The notes under the pieces: generated by a model
Seen by the model: the letters and a program-made list of their open reading frames with translations, nothing else
Database searches by the model: none
What the model was told of the DNA's origin: nothing
DNA from: an uncultured Dysgonomonas sp.
GTDB lineage: Bacteria; Bacteroidota; Bacteroidia; Bacteroidales; Dysgonomonadaceae
DNA: 17,691 nucleotides
Assembly: GCA_945292135.1 (NCBI GenBank)
Contig: CALYRA010000002.1
Span: 1-17,691 of the forward strand
Reading direction: 5' to 3'
Part shown: one piece after another, positions 7,713-15,984 of the stretch
Layout: each line of letters starts with the position of its first letter
How positions within the stretch are numbered: position 1 is the stretch's first letter
Position numbers and translations under genes: made by a program

Positions 7713-9863
7713 ATGAGTAAAAAGAAATCCCCCCATAAAGTTGACAGACGAAAATCCAAATCAGATATAATTAATATGACTATTAATTTTTTTAATAAAA
7801 ATACTAAAGAGGGATATAATTATAAGCAGATAGCTGCGGAGATCGGATTGAAGAATAATGTAGAAAAACAATTGTTGAATGCGATTCTACAGGATTTATT
7901 AGAAGATAATTTTGTAACCGAAATATCAAATGGCAAGTATAAGTCAAATACCAGAGGGATGATTCTGGAAGGTAAATTTGAAAGACGAAGTAACGGTAAG
8001 AATTTCTTTATACCGGACGAAGACGAATTGAAAATTTTTGTAGCCGAAAGAAATTCAGCCCATGCGATGGATGGAGATCGCGTCCGAATACAAATTCTGG
8101 CTCGTCGAAAAGGTCGCGACCCCGAAGGAGAAGTTGTAGAAATATTAGAACGCAAACAAACCCGATTTGTCGGAATACTTGAAGTTCAAAAACAATTTGC
8201 GTTTTTGCTGATGGACAGTAAAATATTAGCCAATGATATATTCATTCCGAAAGATAAGCTGAAAGGGGGCAAATCAGGAGATAAAGCTATTGTAGAAATA
8301 ATCGAATGGCCTGATCGCGCTAAAAACCCCATCGGAAAGGTGATAGATATTTTAGGCGTTGCGGGAGAAAACAACAGCGAAATGAATGCGATTCTTGCCG
8401 AATACGGATTGCCTTATAAATATCCACAAAAAGTAGAGGACGCAGCCAATAAGATACCGGAAGAAATAACGCCCGATGAAATAGCCCGTCGCGAAGATTT
8501 TCGAAATACGATAACATTTACTATCGACCCGCGTGACGCAAAAGACTTTGATGACGCATTATCAATCAAGCAGTTGAAAAATGGGAATTGGGAAGTAGGC
8601 GTACATATTGCCGACGTAACGCATTATGTACAAGAAGGCGATATCATAGACAAAGAAGGAGAAAACCGCGCAACCTCTATTTATCTTGTTGACCGTACGA
8701 TACCGATGTTGCCGGAACGATTGAGCAATGGATTATGCTCACTGCGTCCACACGAAGACAAACTATGCTATGCCGTTGTATTTGAATTGGATGAAAACGC
8801 AAATATAAAAAAACATCGTATCGGTCGAACAGTGATTCATTCAGACAGACGATTTACATACGAAGAAGCGCAAGAGATAATTGAAGGCTCGGAAGGCGAT
8901 TTCAAAGATGAGATTCTTAAATTGAATGAACTCGCAATCAAATTGCGTAATAAACGCTTCGAAAACGGAGCAATAGCATTTGATCGCCACGAAGTACGTT
9001 TCGAAATAGATGAAAAGGGCAAACCAATCAGCGTTTATTTTAAATATGCCAAAGAATCGAATAAAATGATCGAAGAATTTATGTTGCTTGCTAATAAAAC
9101 AGTGGCTGAATTTGTCGGTAAAACACCTAAAAATAAAAAAGCTAAAACATTCGTATATCGAATACATGATTTGCCAAATCAGGATAAAATGGAAAACCTA
9201 TCCGAATTTATTCGTCGATTTGGTTACAAAATAAAACCCGATGGCAGCAAAACGGCGGTATCCAAATCAATAAATCATTTATTGGATGAAGTATCCGGAA
9301 CGCCTGAGGAAAACCTGATCTCTACGATAGCTATTCGCGCAATGGCTAAAGCTGTTTATTCAACAGATAATATCGGACATTATGGATTGGCGTTTGATTA
9401 TTATACCCATTTCACGTCGCCCATTCGTCGCTATCCCGATATGATGGTACATAGATTGTTGACCCGCTATTTGGATGGAGGACGCAGCGTGAGCAAACCA
9501 TTGTATGAAGAAAAGTGCAAGCATAGTTCCGATATGGAGCAACTTGCCGCTAGCGCGGAACGCGCGTCAATAAAATATAAACAAGTAGAATTTATGTCAG
9601 ATAAATTAGGTGAAGTTTATGACGCAGTGATATCCGGAATAACGGAATGGGGACTTTATGCCGAAATTAATGAAAATAAATGTGAAGGGATGATTCCTAT
9701 TCGTGACCTTGATGATGATTTCTATGAATTTGATGAAAAAAACTATTGTTTGAGAGGACGTCGAAATAAAAAAGAATACCTTCTTGGAGATCCTATCAAA
9801 ATAAAAGTAGCCAGAGCAAATTTGGAACGTAAGCAGTTGGATTTTCAATTGGTACAATCATAA
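7713..9863 (+). CDS. rnr: Ribonuclease R (RNase II/RNB family 3'-5' exoribonuclease)
   Basis: RNase R degrades structured RNA processively from the 3' end and takes part in mRNA and rRNA quality control in the cytoplasm. The 716-residue protein has a Lys-rich N-terminus, a winged-helix region (residues about 15-75), cold-shock/OB domains (about 80-240), the RNB catalytic domain (about 260-600) and a C-terminal S1 domain (about 630-714, starting GEVYDAVISGITEWGLYAEI). The catalytic metal-binding aspartates are present in TIDPRDAKDFDDALS (Asp272, 278, 280, 281). The later RNB signature HFTSPIRRYPDMMVHR is also intact. The start ATG at 7713 sits 20 bases after a promoter box. The gene converges on exbD over a shared terminator. 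It is slightly shorter than the E. coli enzyme, as is usual in Bacteroidota. Confidence 0.96.
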   Translation: MSKKKSPHKVDRRKSKSDIINMTINFFNKNTKEGYNYKQIAAEIGLKNNVEKQLLNAILQDLLEDNFVTEISNGKYKSNTRGMILEGKFERRSNGKNFFIPDEDELKIFVAERNSAHAMDGDRVRIQILARRKGRDPEGEVVEILERKQTRFVGILEVQKQFAFLLMDSKILANDIFIPKDKLKGGKSGDKAIVEIIEWPDRAKNPIGKVIDILGVAGENNSEMNAILAEYGLPYKYPQKVEDAANKIPEEITPDEIARREDFRNTITFTIDPRDAKDFDDALSIKQLKNGNWEVGVHIADVTHYVQEGDIIDKEGENRATSIYLVDRTIPMLPERLSNGLCSLRPHEDKLCYAVVFELDENANIKKHRIGRTVIHSDRRFTYEEAQEIIEGSEGDFKDEILKLNELAIKLRNKRFENGAIAFDRHEVRFEIDEKGKPISVYFKYAKESNKMIEEFMLLANKTVAEFVGKTPKNKKAKTFVYRIHDLPNQDKMENLSEFIRRFGYKIKPDGSKTAVSKSINHLLDEVSGTPEENLISTIAIRAMAKAVYSTDNIGHYGLAFDYYTHFTSPIRRYPDMMVHRLLTRYLDGGRSVSKPLYEEKCKHSSDMEQLAASAERASIKYKQVEFMSDKLGEVYDAVISGITEWGLYAEINENKCEGMIPIRDLDDDFYEFDEKNYCLRGRRNKKEYLLGDPIKIKVARANLERKQLDFQLVQS

Positions 9864-9897
9864 TATCCGAAGAGAAAGTTAGAATTAAAGGAAAAAG

Positions 9898-9936
9898 AAA
9901 GGCTATTCCAAAAAAAACTTGGAGATAGCCTTTTCT
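9898..9936. terminator. Bidirectional terminator between rnr and exbD
   Basis: The arm AAAGGCTAT plus TCCA (9898-9910) pairs with TGGA plus ATAGCCTTT (9920-9933), with one bulged G at 9924 and a 9-base A-rich loop. A-rich sequence on the left and T-rich on the right let it work for both converging genes. Confidence 0.85.
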
Positions 9937-9948
9937 CAAACTTAGTGG

Positions 9949-10581
9949 TTATGGTAATTTCTTATTGCTCAAAGCAGTCAATTCACCTTTTGAATTTAAG
10001 TTATCAAGTAAAAAAATATCAGCTTCCTCAACTTCCAAAATAGTATATTGCCCGATATTACAAATCTGCATTTCGTCCAACGTCTCAACTAAATTGCGGT
10101 ACGAAGATGATTTCAAAGGCTTTATCATAACAATAGCACCATCTTTCGACTTTTTAATATTTTCCATCTGAAGCTTATAATCTTTTTGCGAAATTTCTTT
10201 TTTTGCGAATTGTTGTTTCAAAAGGCTAACCTTTTCTACCAAAGCGGCATTCTTATCAAGTAATACATTGCGAAGATTTCTATAACTTGTCTTTTTCAGG
10301 GAATTGAAATCTTCATAATCCGGAAAACCATGATAATAATAAACTTCATCCCTATCTAATATAAGAGTTAATGATCTGGATTCCGGTGACTTGGTAGGAC
10401 TTCCGTCAGCCGGCATCGCTATATCCATAACTTGAGAAATACTAAGAGTGGTACAGAACATAAAGAAGCAAATCAATAACATGTTCATGTCTACCATAGG
10501 TGTAAAATCTACTCTTAGCGTCGCTTTTTGAGGTTTGTTTTTCTTGAAAACATCTTTGCCGTTAGTATTTATTTCAGCCAT
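9949..10581 (-). CDS. exbD: Biopolymer transport protein ExbD/TolR (orphan)
   Basis: ExbD works with ExbB in the inner membrane, using the proton gradient to energise TonB (or TolR-type partners). The 210-residue protein has a cytoplasmic N-terminus and one membrane helix (about 28-50). The family signature RVDFTPMVDMNMLL carries the helix-border Asp31 that matches the essential ExbD aspartate. A periplasmic domain follows. Residues about 80-160 contain a charged, helical insertion (NVLLDKNAALVEKVSLLKQQ and onward). This is longer than in the 130-150-residue classical ExbD and resembles the second, longer ExbD of Bacteroidota tonB-exbB-exbD-exbD clusters. No exbB, tonB or tolQ lies within the window, so its partners must be elsewhere. 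The ATG at 10581 gives a normal MAEINTNGKD start. Confidence 0.9.
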   Translation of the reverse strand: MAEINTNGKDVFKKNKPQKATLRVDFTPMVDMNMLLICFFMFCTTLSISQVMDIAMPADGSPTKSPESRSLTLILDRDEVYYYHGFPDYEDFNSLKKTSYRNLRNVLLDKNAALVEKVSLLKQQFAKKEISQKDYKLQMENIKKSKDGAIVMIKPLKSSSYRNLVETLDEMQICNIGQYTILEVEEADIFLLDNLNSKGELTALSNKKLP

Positions 10582-10673
10582 GATTTTGATTATTAATAAG
10601 AGTTAACTTTTAATCTTTGTCTTATAGAGGAGTTTTTTATCTCGATTCCATAAATCGAATGCTCATTTTCTTT

Positions 10674-10681
10674 TATCTTTG
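10674..10681 (+). promoter_or_regulatory. Bacteroidota-type -7 element before the LTA-synthase-like gene (TATCTTTG)
   Basis: TATCTTTG fits TAnnTTTG and predicts transcription from about 10688, some 40 bases before the ATG at 10729. No good -33 box is visible. Confidence 0.55.
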
Positions 10682-10728
10682 CATTATAGGATTTTAAATG
10701 CAAACGTTTTTTAATATTGGACGATAAT

Positions 10729-12549
10729 ATGAAACAAAGGATCTCCTTATATTTTACTATCTTTTTCTTTTTCTTTTTTATCTTTTTTATCGAAAAAATC
10801 GTATTTATATTTACATGCTATCCTTCGGGAATAGGATTTTCGATACAAGATATCTTGATGGTATTATTACATGGGTTATTACAAGATCTTTCTGTAAGCG
10901 CTTATCTGACTATTATCCCCACATTATTATTATTAGGTTCTCTTTGGGTGCGATCAGACGCCATAACAAAAGTGATGAATATATATTTCGGAATTGTTGT
11001 TACGCTGATATCCATAGTCGCGGTCGCGGATGTGACGTTATATCCGAATTGGGGTTTCCATTTTGATTCCGAATTGTTGATGATGTTGCGTAAACCAAAC
11101 GAACTTTTTGCGGGAGTCTCATTAATGGGACTTGGAATCTCGCTTTTGGCTGTGATTTTCCTGTCAGTCCTACTGTTTTATATGTATCGTTGGATCATCA
11201 AACGTAAAGTATTAAAGTTAAGATTACCATTTTCTATGGGAAAATCTTTTTTTATGCTTTTGTTGCTTTTAGGTCTGCTTTATTTTCCTATCAGAGGGAA
11301 TATCTTTGCGCCGATGCCGGATATTGAACAAGCATATTTTAGTAATGAACAATTTTTAAATCATGCGGCAGTTAACCCGCACCTTAATTTTGTGTATTCT
11401 TTTTTTAATAGAAAAGATGATTTAAAATCTCAATACCAGTTTTATAGCAAAGAGGAGGCGGAAAATATATTTAACAAATTGACATACGCTTCACAAGATG
11501 ATAACCTTATAAAAGCTTTAAAAATAGAACGACCTAATATTGTCTTAATTGTTTTAGATGGTATGTCGGCTAAAGTAGCTTCAGACTCTATCGTTGCTCC
11601 CAACCTGCATAAATACGGCAAAGAAGGTTTAAAATTCAGTAACTTTTATGCGACCGGTACAGATGCCGATGGCGGTATCGTTTCTATATTGAGCGGTTAT
11701 CAAGTGCAACCGATTGCCAGTATATTAGATTATCCGGGCAAATTGCGAACTTTGTCTTCCATACCCCGCGTTTTGAAAAATGAAAGCTATAATGTGTCTT
11801 TTTATACCAATGGAAAGATTGAAAATTCAGCGCTGAAATCATATCTGACAGATGTATGTGCAGTATCTCAAATGTATGTAGAAGGGGATTCTTTAAAAAG
11901 AGACGCTGATAGAAAAAGAGAGGGTAATTATTTGATAGACAGAGTTTATTGTGATTTGACCAAGAAGATAATAAACGGTTCGCAGATGGCTATCATTTAT
12001 GATTTTATTTCAGATAAGTCCAAAGACGGGTTTGATAAAAAATTTGAAGATCCTTACTTGAATACAGTCGCTTACGCAGATAGTTGCTTAGGTAATTTTA
12101 TAGATAGTCTGAATACTTCCGAAACGTGGGATAATACCTTGATAATCTTTACTTCAAATCAAGCGTCGAATGCTTCCCGGCAAAATTTAAGAAAGAATGA
12201 AGCTCAACTATTTCATGTTCCGATGATTTGGATTGGTGGAGCATTAGACAAAAATAACATCGACAATTCAGATTATGCATCTCAAAATGATTTGGCGGCG
12301 ACATTACTTTCTCAATTGAATATTGAGAATAAAGAATTTAAATTCAGTAAAAATATTTTATCGGACAAAACCTATAAATTCGCATTTTATACGTACAAAA
12401 ATGGTTTTTCGATGTTGGCGGATACCACTTCAGTAGCCATATATGATATTGATGAAAATAGAATGTTGGAGCAAAAAGGTAATCCCGATATTGAAAAACA
12501 AGCGAAAGCGTATTTTCAAAATATGTATATTGATTTAGGAACGCGATAA
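10729..12549 (+). CDS. LTA synthase/phosphotransferase-family membrane protein with degenerate active site
   Basis: The 606-residue protein has about five N-terminal transmembrane helices (residues about 6-185) and an extracytoplasmic alkaline-phosphatase/sulfatase fold from about 268. Fold and context motifs match the LtaS-like phosphoglycerol/phosphoethanolamine transferases of Bacteroidota: RPNIVLIVLDGMSA, NFYATG, ILSGYQVQP, YADSCLGNFI, WDNTLIIF, FHVPMIWIGGAL and AFYTYKNGF. The catalytic positions do not match. The usual R/S-T-D-K/R-G nucleophile segment reads DADGG, with Ala313 where the Thr belongs. The usual metal-binding Glu of ILESFS is Asp277. The DHGH motif is replaced by NQAS (Asn477, Gln478). 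The SSHEPF histidine is absent (ISDKSKDG, about 427-434). The enzyme is probably inactive, yet the frame is full length. The frame also has a TTG at 10717; the ATG is preferred. A binding or scaffold role is inference. Confidence 0.85.
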   Translation: MKQRISLYFTIFFFFFFIFFIEKIVFIFTCYPSGIGFSIQDILMVLLHGLLQDLSVSAYLTIIPTLLLLGSLWVRSDAITKVMNIYFGIVVTLISIVAVADVTLYPNWGFHFDSELLMMLRKPNELFAGVSLMGLGISLLAVIFLSVLLFYMYRWIIKRKVLKLRLPFSMGKSFFMLLLLLGLLYFPIRGNIFAPMPDIEQAYFSNEQFLNHAAVNPHLNFVYSFFNRKDDLKSQYQFYSKEEAENIFNKLTYASQDDNLIKALKIERPNIVLIVLDGMSAKVASDSIVAPNLHKYGKEGLKFSNFYATGTDADGGIVSILSGYQVQPIASILDYPGKLRTLSSIPRVLKNESYNVSFYTNGKIENSALKSYLTDVCAVSQMYVEGDSLKRDADRKREGNYLIDRVYCDLTKKIINGSQMAIIYDFISDKSKDGFDKKFEDPYLNTVAYADSCLGNFIDSLNTSETWDNTLIIFTSNQASNASRQNLRKNEAQLFHVPMIWIGGALDKNNIDNSDYASQNDLAATLLSQLNIENKEFKFSKNILSDKTYKFAFYTYKNGFSMLADTTSVAIYDIDENRMLEQKGNPDIEKQAKAYFQNMYIDLGTR

Positions 12550-12894
12550 AGTTAATATAACAAGGGACTGTTTTAAATTTTTATCCGATTCGCATTTAAT
12601 TAGACATTAGGGGAAATAGGAGATAAGCGCAATATAATATCTGAATCCCTATCGTATTGCTTCCGGTACTTTTATTTGTATTTTGAGATTCGGTACAACC
12701 AAAAAGCGAAATTAAAAAACTGATGAAATAATATTCGCTTCGCTGCCATTTACGAAACAATAGAAAACACAGACAGATTGGTAATTCCTTAGTTCTTAAA
12801 AGCTAAAACTTTCTTTATTAGTCATAAGGTTTTTCATTTCAAAAAGAAGTCGTACTTTTGTTCGAGATTAATATTATTTTAATAAACTAATTCG
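12550..12894. other. Intergenic region before tyrS, possibly holding a lipoprotein relic on the minus strand
   Basis: No intact gene is visible. The minus strand from about 12748 to a TAA at 12600-12602 reads ISFLISLFGCTESQNTNKST, which looks like the end of a lipoprotein signal peptide with a lipobox (LFGC) followed by a polar linker. It has no start codon in frame and soon becomes hydrophobic and stops. It may be a decayed lipoprotein gene but could be chance. The tyrS promoter box lies at 12853-12860. Confidence 0.3.
12853..12860 (+). promoter_or_regulatory. Bacteroidota-type -7 element of tyrS (TACTTTTG)
   Basis: TACTTTTG fits TAnnTTTG and lies 34 bases before the tyrS ATG. T-rich sequence but no exact TTTG occurs at the -33 position. 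Confidence 0.55.
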
Positions 12895-14187
12895 ATGAAT
12901 TTTGTTGAAGAACTAAGATGGAGAGGTATGATCCATGACGTCATGCCGGGAACAGAAGAGCAGCTTTTGAAAGGATTAGCGTCAGGATATTTAGGTATTG
13001 ATCCGACAGCTGATTCACTACATATCGGTCACCTTGTAGGAGTAATGATGTTGAAGCATTTTCAGCGCGCGGGTCATCGTCCGATAGCCCTCATAGGCGG
13101 AGCGACAGGAATGATCGGTGATCCTTCGATGAAATCGCAGGAACGTAATCTGTTGGATGAAGATACCTTACGACACAATCAATCAGCCATCAAAAAACAA
13201 TTGTCGAAATTTCTCGACTTTGATTCGGATCAACCTAACGCCGCTTTATTGGTGAACAACTATGACTGGATGAAAGATTATTCCTTTTTAAACTTTATAC
13301 GTGATATAGGTAAACATATAACCGTAAATTATATTATGGCTAAAGATTCCGTAAAAAAAAGCCTTAACGGCGAATCATCAGCCGGAATGTCTTTTACGGA
13401 ATTTTCATATCAATTGTTGCAAGGATACGACTTTTTGCACTTATACGAAGAATACGGTTGTTTACTACAATTGGGAGGTTCCGACCAATGGGGAAATATA
13501 ACAACCGGAACAGAGTTGATTCGGCGAAAAGTCGGAGGAGAAGCGTATGCGCTTGTTTGTCCATTGATAACAAAAGCAGATGGCGGAAAATTTGGAAAAA
13601 CAGAATCAGGTAATGTTTGGTTGGACAAACGTTATACCTCACCATATAAGTTTTATCAATTTTGGCTCAATGTAACGGATGCTGACGCAGAAAAATATAT
13701 TAAGATATTCACAACATTGCCAAAAGAAGAAATCGAATCACTTGTCGAAGAACAGAAAGCAGCTCCACATTTACGCCCATTACAAAAGCGTTTGGCAAAA
13801 GAAATTACCATAATGGTACACTCGGAAGAAGATTATAATATGGCAGTTGATGCCTCGGAAATATTATTTGGAAGAGCAACAGCCGACGCATTAAAGAAAT
13901 TGGATGAGGAGACATTTCTTCAAGTATTTGAAGGCGTTCCGACATTTGATATATCGAGCGAAGAATTGTCGTCAGGAGTGAAAGTTTTAGATCTTTTGAC
14001 CGAAAAAGCGGCGATATTTCCTTCAAAAGGAGAAATGCGTAAAACCGTTCAGGCAGGCGGAGTTCAGCTGAACAAAGAAAAAATAACGGATTCTGAAACA
14101 ATCATAAATGCTTCTTATCTTATTGCAGATAAGTATATTATAGTTCAGCGAGGAAAGAAAAATTATTTTGTTTTGCTGGCAAAGTGA
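12895..14187 (+). CDS. tyrS: Tyrosine--tRNA ligase
   Basis: TyrS charges tRNA-Tyr with tyrosine in the cytoplasm. The 430-residue protein is a complete class I synthetase. The HIGH motif is at residues 43-46 ([13 protein letters not shown]), after the tyrosine/ATP-pocket start GIDPTADS. The tyrosine-binding segment is present ([29 protein letters not shown]). The KMSKS-equivalent is KFGKT at 232-236. A C-terminal S4-type RNA-binding domain follows from about residue 365 ([19 protein letters not shown]). Length and motif order are normal for bacterial TyrS. The ATG at 12895 matches the usual [12 protein letters not shown] start. tRNA-Gln follows 76 bases downstream but has its own strong promoter. 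Confidence 0.97.
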   Translation: MNFVEELRWRGMIHDVMPGTEEQLLKGLASGYLGIDPTADSLHIGHLVGVMMLKHFQRAGHRPIALIGGATGMIGDPSMKSQERNLLDEDTLRHNQSAIKKQLSKFLDFDSDQPNAALLVNNYDWMKDYSFLNFIRDIGKHITVNYIMAKDSVKKSLNGESSAGMSFTEFSYQLLQGYDFLHLYEEYGCLLQLGGSDQWGNITTGTELIRRKVGGEAYALVCPLITKADGGKFGKTESGNVWLDKRYTSPYKFYQFWLNVTDADAEKYIKIFTTLPKEEIESLVEEQKAAPHLRPLQKRLAKEITIMVHSEEDYNMAVDASEILFGRATADALKKLDEETFLQVFEGVPTFDISSEELSSGVKVLDLLTEKAAIFPSKGEMRKTVQAGGVQLNKEKITDSETIINASYLIADKYIIVQRGKKNYFVLLAK

Positions 14188-14206
14188 AAAAATATATTTG
14201 AAAAAT

Positions 14207-14237
14207 TTTGAGAATTAAAAAATAAAATATAATTTTG
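14207..14237 (+). promoter_or_regulatory. Complete Bacteroidota-type promoter of tRNA-Gln
   Basis: TTTG (14207-14210), a 19-base spacer and TAATTTTG (14230-14237) match the consensus TTTG-N19-TAnnTTTG. It is the best promoter in the window and lies 26 bases before the tRNA. Confidence 0.8.
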
Positions 14238-14239
14238 CA

Positions 14240-14257
14240 CTGCTTTTAACGAAGCAG
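14240..14257 (+). other. Small hairpin in the tRNA-Gln leader
   Basis: CTGCTT (14240-14245) pairs with AAGCAG (14252-14257) over a 6-base loop, ending 6 bases before the mature tRNA 5' end. Transcription should start near 14244, so the whole stem may not be transcribed. If it is, it could affect processing of the tRNA 5' end. Confidence 0.4.
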
Positions 14258-14263
14258 AGGTCT

Positions 14264-14334
14264 TGTTCCATGGTGTAATGGTAGCACTACAGTTTTTGGT
14301 ACTGTCTGTCTAGGTTCGAATCCTGGTGGAACAA
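14264..14334 (+). tRNA. tRNA-Gln (anticodon TTG)
   Basis: The 71-base gene folds as a full cloverleaf. The acceptor stem is TGTTCCA/TGGAACA with A73. The D stem is GTGT/GCAC. The anticodon stem is ACAGT/ACTGT with loop TTTTGGT (anticodon 14296-14298). The T stem is CTAGG/CCTGG with loop TTCGAAT. The weak T1-A72 pair is typical of tRNA-Gln. The 3' CCA is not encoded and must be added after transcription. Confidence 0.95.
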
Positions 14335-14340
14335 CACGAT

Positions 14341-14374
14341 AAGCCGATTCTCAAAAAGAATCGGCTTTATTTTT
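14341..14374 (+). terminator. Rho-independent terminator of tRNA-Gln
   Basis: AAGCCGATTC (14341-14350) pairs perfectly with GAATCGGCTT (14358-14367) over a 7-base loop, followed by TATTTTT. It starts 6 bases after the tRNA. Confidence 0.93.
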
Positions 14375-14453
14375 GGATTATAATTACAATTTATTTTCTG
14401 CTTGTATGGGATGATTAGCTTTCCTTGGATAACTACTCTGTTCAATAAAAAAG

Positions 14454-14834
14454 CTAAAGATTCTTACTGATAATCTTACTCGCTTCATGCTCACGTATCA
14501 GAATATTCTTTTTTTTCATTTGAGTTATACCCCATTCTCTTAATTGAATAATCAATGGAATTAAACTCTCGCTGCTATCAGTAAGTCTGTATTCTACTTT
14601 AGGTGGGACTTCATGATAAACTTTTCTAAATAATAGACCATCATTTTCGAGTTCTCGTAATGTTTGTGTCAGCATTTTGGTGGTAATGTCCGTTATACGC
14701 CTTTTCAGTTCCCCAAACCTCAATACATCATTATTGTAAATATACCATAATATCCGAGCCTTATATTTTCCGCCAATTCTTCTAAAGGCATAATCTACGG
14801 CACAAACCGGTTCCTTGATATTTTTTTCCTTCAT
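14454..14834 (-). CDS. HxlR-family winged-helix transcriptional regulator
   Basis: The 126-residue protein matches the HxlR/YodB family of small dimeric DNA-binding regulators. It has an N-terminal CAVDYAFRRIGGKYKARILW, the recognition-helix region FGELKRRITDITTKMLTQTL, the wing RELENDGLLFRKVYHEVPPK, and the YRLTDSSESLIPLI helix. Cys11 sits at the position of the redox-sensing cysteine used by YodB-type members, so it may sense thiol-reactive compounds. The gene is divergent from a secreted metallo-hydrolase with only 117 bases between the start codons. That is the usual layout for a local regulator acting on its neighbour and itself. The effector is unknown. Confidence 0.92.
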   Translation of the reverse strand: MKEKNIKEPVCAVDYAFRRIGGKYKARILWYIYNNDVLRFGELKRRITDITTKMLTQTLRELENDGLLFRKVYHEVPPKVEYRLTDSSESLIPLIIQLREWGITQMKKKNILIREHEASKIISKNL

Positions 14835-14885
14835 TTTAAATCTCTTTTGTGTTGATAATCAACTATTGGTTTATTTTAAGTAACT

Positions 14886-14908
14886 AAGGTACAAAAAGGT
14901 ATGTACTT
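14886..14908. promoter_or_regulatory. Candidate HxlR operator in the divergent intergenic region
   Basis: Two AAGGTA direct repeats begin 10 bases apart (14886 and 14896), one helical turn. Two GTAC cores (14889-14892 and 14903-14906) flank an imperfect inverted repeat, AAGGTAC facing GTACTT. The right half overlaps the -33 element of the metallo-hydrolase promoter, so a bound regulator would block it. The assignment rests on symmetry and position. Confidence 0.5.
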
Positions 14909-14937
14909 GCGAAAAGTGAATTAAATAAATAGATTTG
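14907..14937 (+). promoter_or_regulatory. Promoter of the secreted metallo-hydrolase gene
   Basis: TTG (14907-14909), a 20-base spacer and TAGATTTG (14930-14937) fit the Bacteroidota promoter. The start codon follows 14 bases later, so the leader is very short. Confidence 0.65.
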
Positions 14938-14951
14938 TAAAAAAACATAAT

Positions 14952-15953
14952 ATGAAAATAAAAAGAGCTTTAAAGTTAAGTCTAATGGCTGTAAGTATGA
15001 TGGTTATACCCGTATTAATGGGCAATAATAGTAATTTGAATTATAATGTAATGGACAAGTCAAGAGTTAAAAGTGAGAGCTTGAAAGTAAATTTAGGTAA
15101 TATCTGTTTTTATATATTTTCAGACGGTTATCTGACCATTGACAAGCCTCAATCTACTTTTGCACCAAACACACCTTCTGCGGATTTCAAGACCGAGATG
15201 CAAAACGCTCACTTATCAGAAAATACCATTGATCTGGCTATCAACGTTATGATGATAAAGACACAAGAAAATACCATTTTAATAGATGCAGGTTTGGGAA
15301 GACATTTTGGGGATAAACAAGGTTGGTTAGTGAATAATATTGAAAATGCCGGAATCTCCAGAGATTCCATTACGGATATTTTGATTACCCATGCGCACAG
15401 AGACCATATTGGAGGGTTGATTTCGAATGAAGAAGCAATGATCTTTCCCAATGCAAAATATCATATAGCTAAAGAGGAGTATGATTTCTGGATGTCAGAA
15501 AATCCAGATTTTTCTAAAAGCAAATTAAGTATTGAACAAAGGAAAGTGACTATAGAATTTACAAAGAAAATATTAAATAGGATCAAGGAAAATGTTGTAC
15601 TGTTCCATCCCGGAGACACTTTGTTCTCTGTTATTCAAACAGAACTCGCAGCCGGTCATACTCCCGGACATACCATTTTTACTATTACATCCGAAGGAAA
15701 ATCGGTTAAAAATATTGTAGATATTTTTCATGCCCCGTTGTTAATTTCAAATCCTGAATGGGGTATAGTTTTCGATATCGATTTTGAACAAGGTATTCGA
15801 GACAGAAAACAAATATTGGAAGATTGTTACGTAAATAAACAATTGGTTATGTCTTCGCATCTACCTTGGCCGGGATTGGGTTATATTGACAAAAGGGACA
15901 AATACTATTGGAATCCGATATATTATTATACGCCTTTGGAAATAAATTTGTAA
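14952..15953 (+). CDS. Exported metallo-beta-lactamase-fold hydrolase
   Basis: The 333-residue protein starts with an export signal (basic KIKR, then hydrophobic LSLMAVSMMVIPVLMG) and is probably periplasmic. The MBL fold is complete. The HxHxDH zinc motif is THAHRDHIGG (His147, His149, Asp151, His152), the third-metal histidine is in AAGHTPGHT (His235), the bridging Asp is in VDIFH (Asp257), and the last His is in SSHLPWPG (His303). The segment FPNAKYHIAKEEYDFW and the overall spacing resemble the methyl-parathion-hydrolase/lactonase-like branch rather than true beta-lactamases. The substrate cannot be told from sequence. It is divergent from an HxlR regulator, which suggests induction by a small molecule that the enzyme may clear. 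Confidence 0.9.
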   Translation: MKIKRALKLSLMAVSMMVIPVLMGNNSNLNYNVMDKSRVKSESLKVNLGNICFYIFSDGYLTIDKPQSTFAPNTPSADFKTEMQNAHLSENTIDLAINVMMIKTQENTILIDAGLGRHFGDKQGWLVNNIENAGISRDSITDILITHAHRDHIGGLISNEEAMIFPNAKYHIAKEEYDFWMSENPDFSKSKLSIEQRKVTIEFTKKILNRIKENVVLFHPGDTLFSVIQTELAAGHTPGHTIFTITSEGKSVKNIVDIFHAPLLISNPEWGIVFDIDFEQGIRDRKQILEDCYVNKQLVMSSHLPWPGLGYIDKRDKYYWNPIYYYTPLEINL

Positions 15954-15984
15954 AATAAAGGTTTCATTCATGTCATAATAAAGA

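Noticed and set aside
10717..10728. TTG start for the LTA-synthase-like protein
   Set aside because: An ATG lies four codons later, and no motif is gained by the longer form.
14263..14335. Alternative tRNA boundary with acceptor TTGTTCC/GGAACAA
   Set aside because: It shifts the D arm and T stem out of standard spacing; the TGTTCCA/TGGAACA pairing gives A73 and a normal cloverleaf.
4769..14374. Related terminator stems at 4769 and 14341 (both start AAGCCGA) as copies of a dispersed repeat
   Set aside because: The similarity is seven bases within GC-rich stems; loops and flanks differ, so chance or shared terminator preference is enough.
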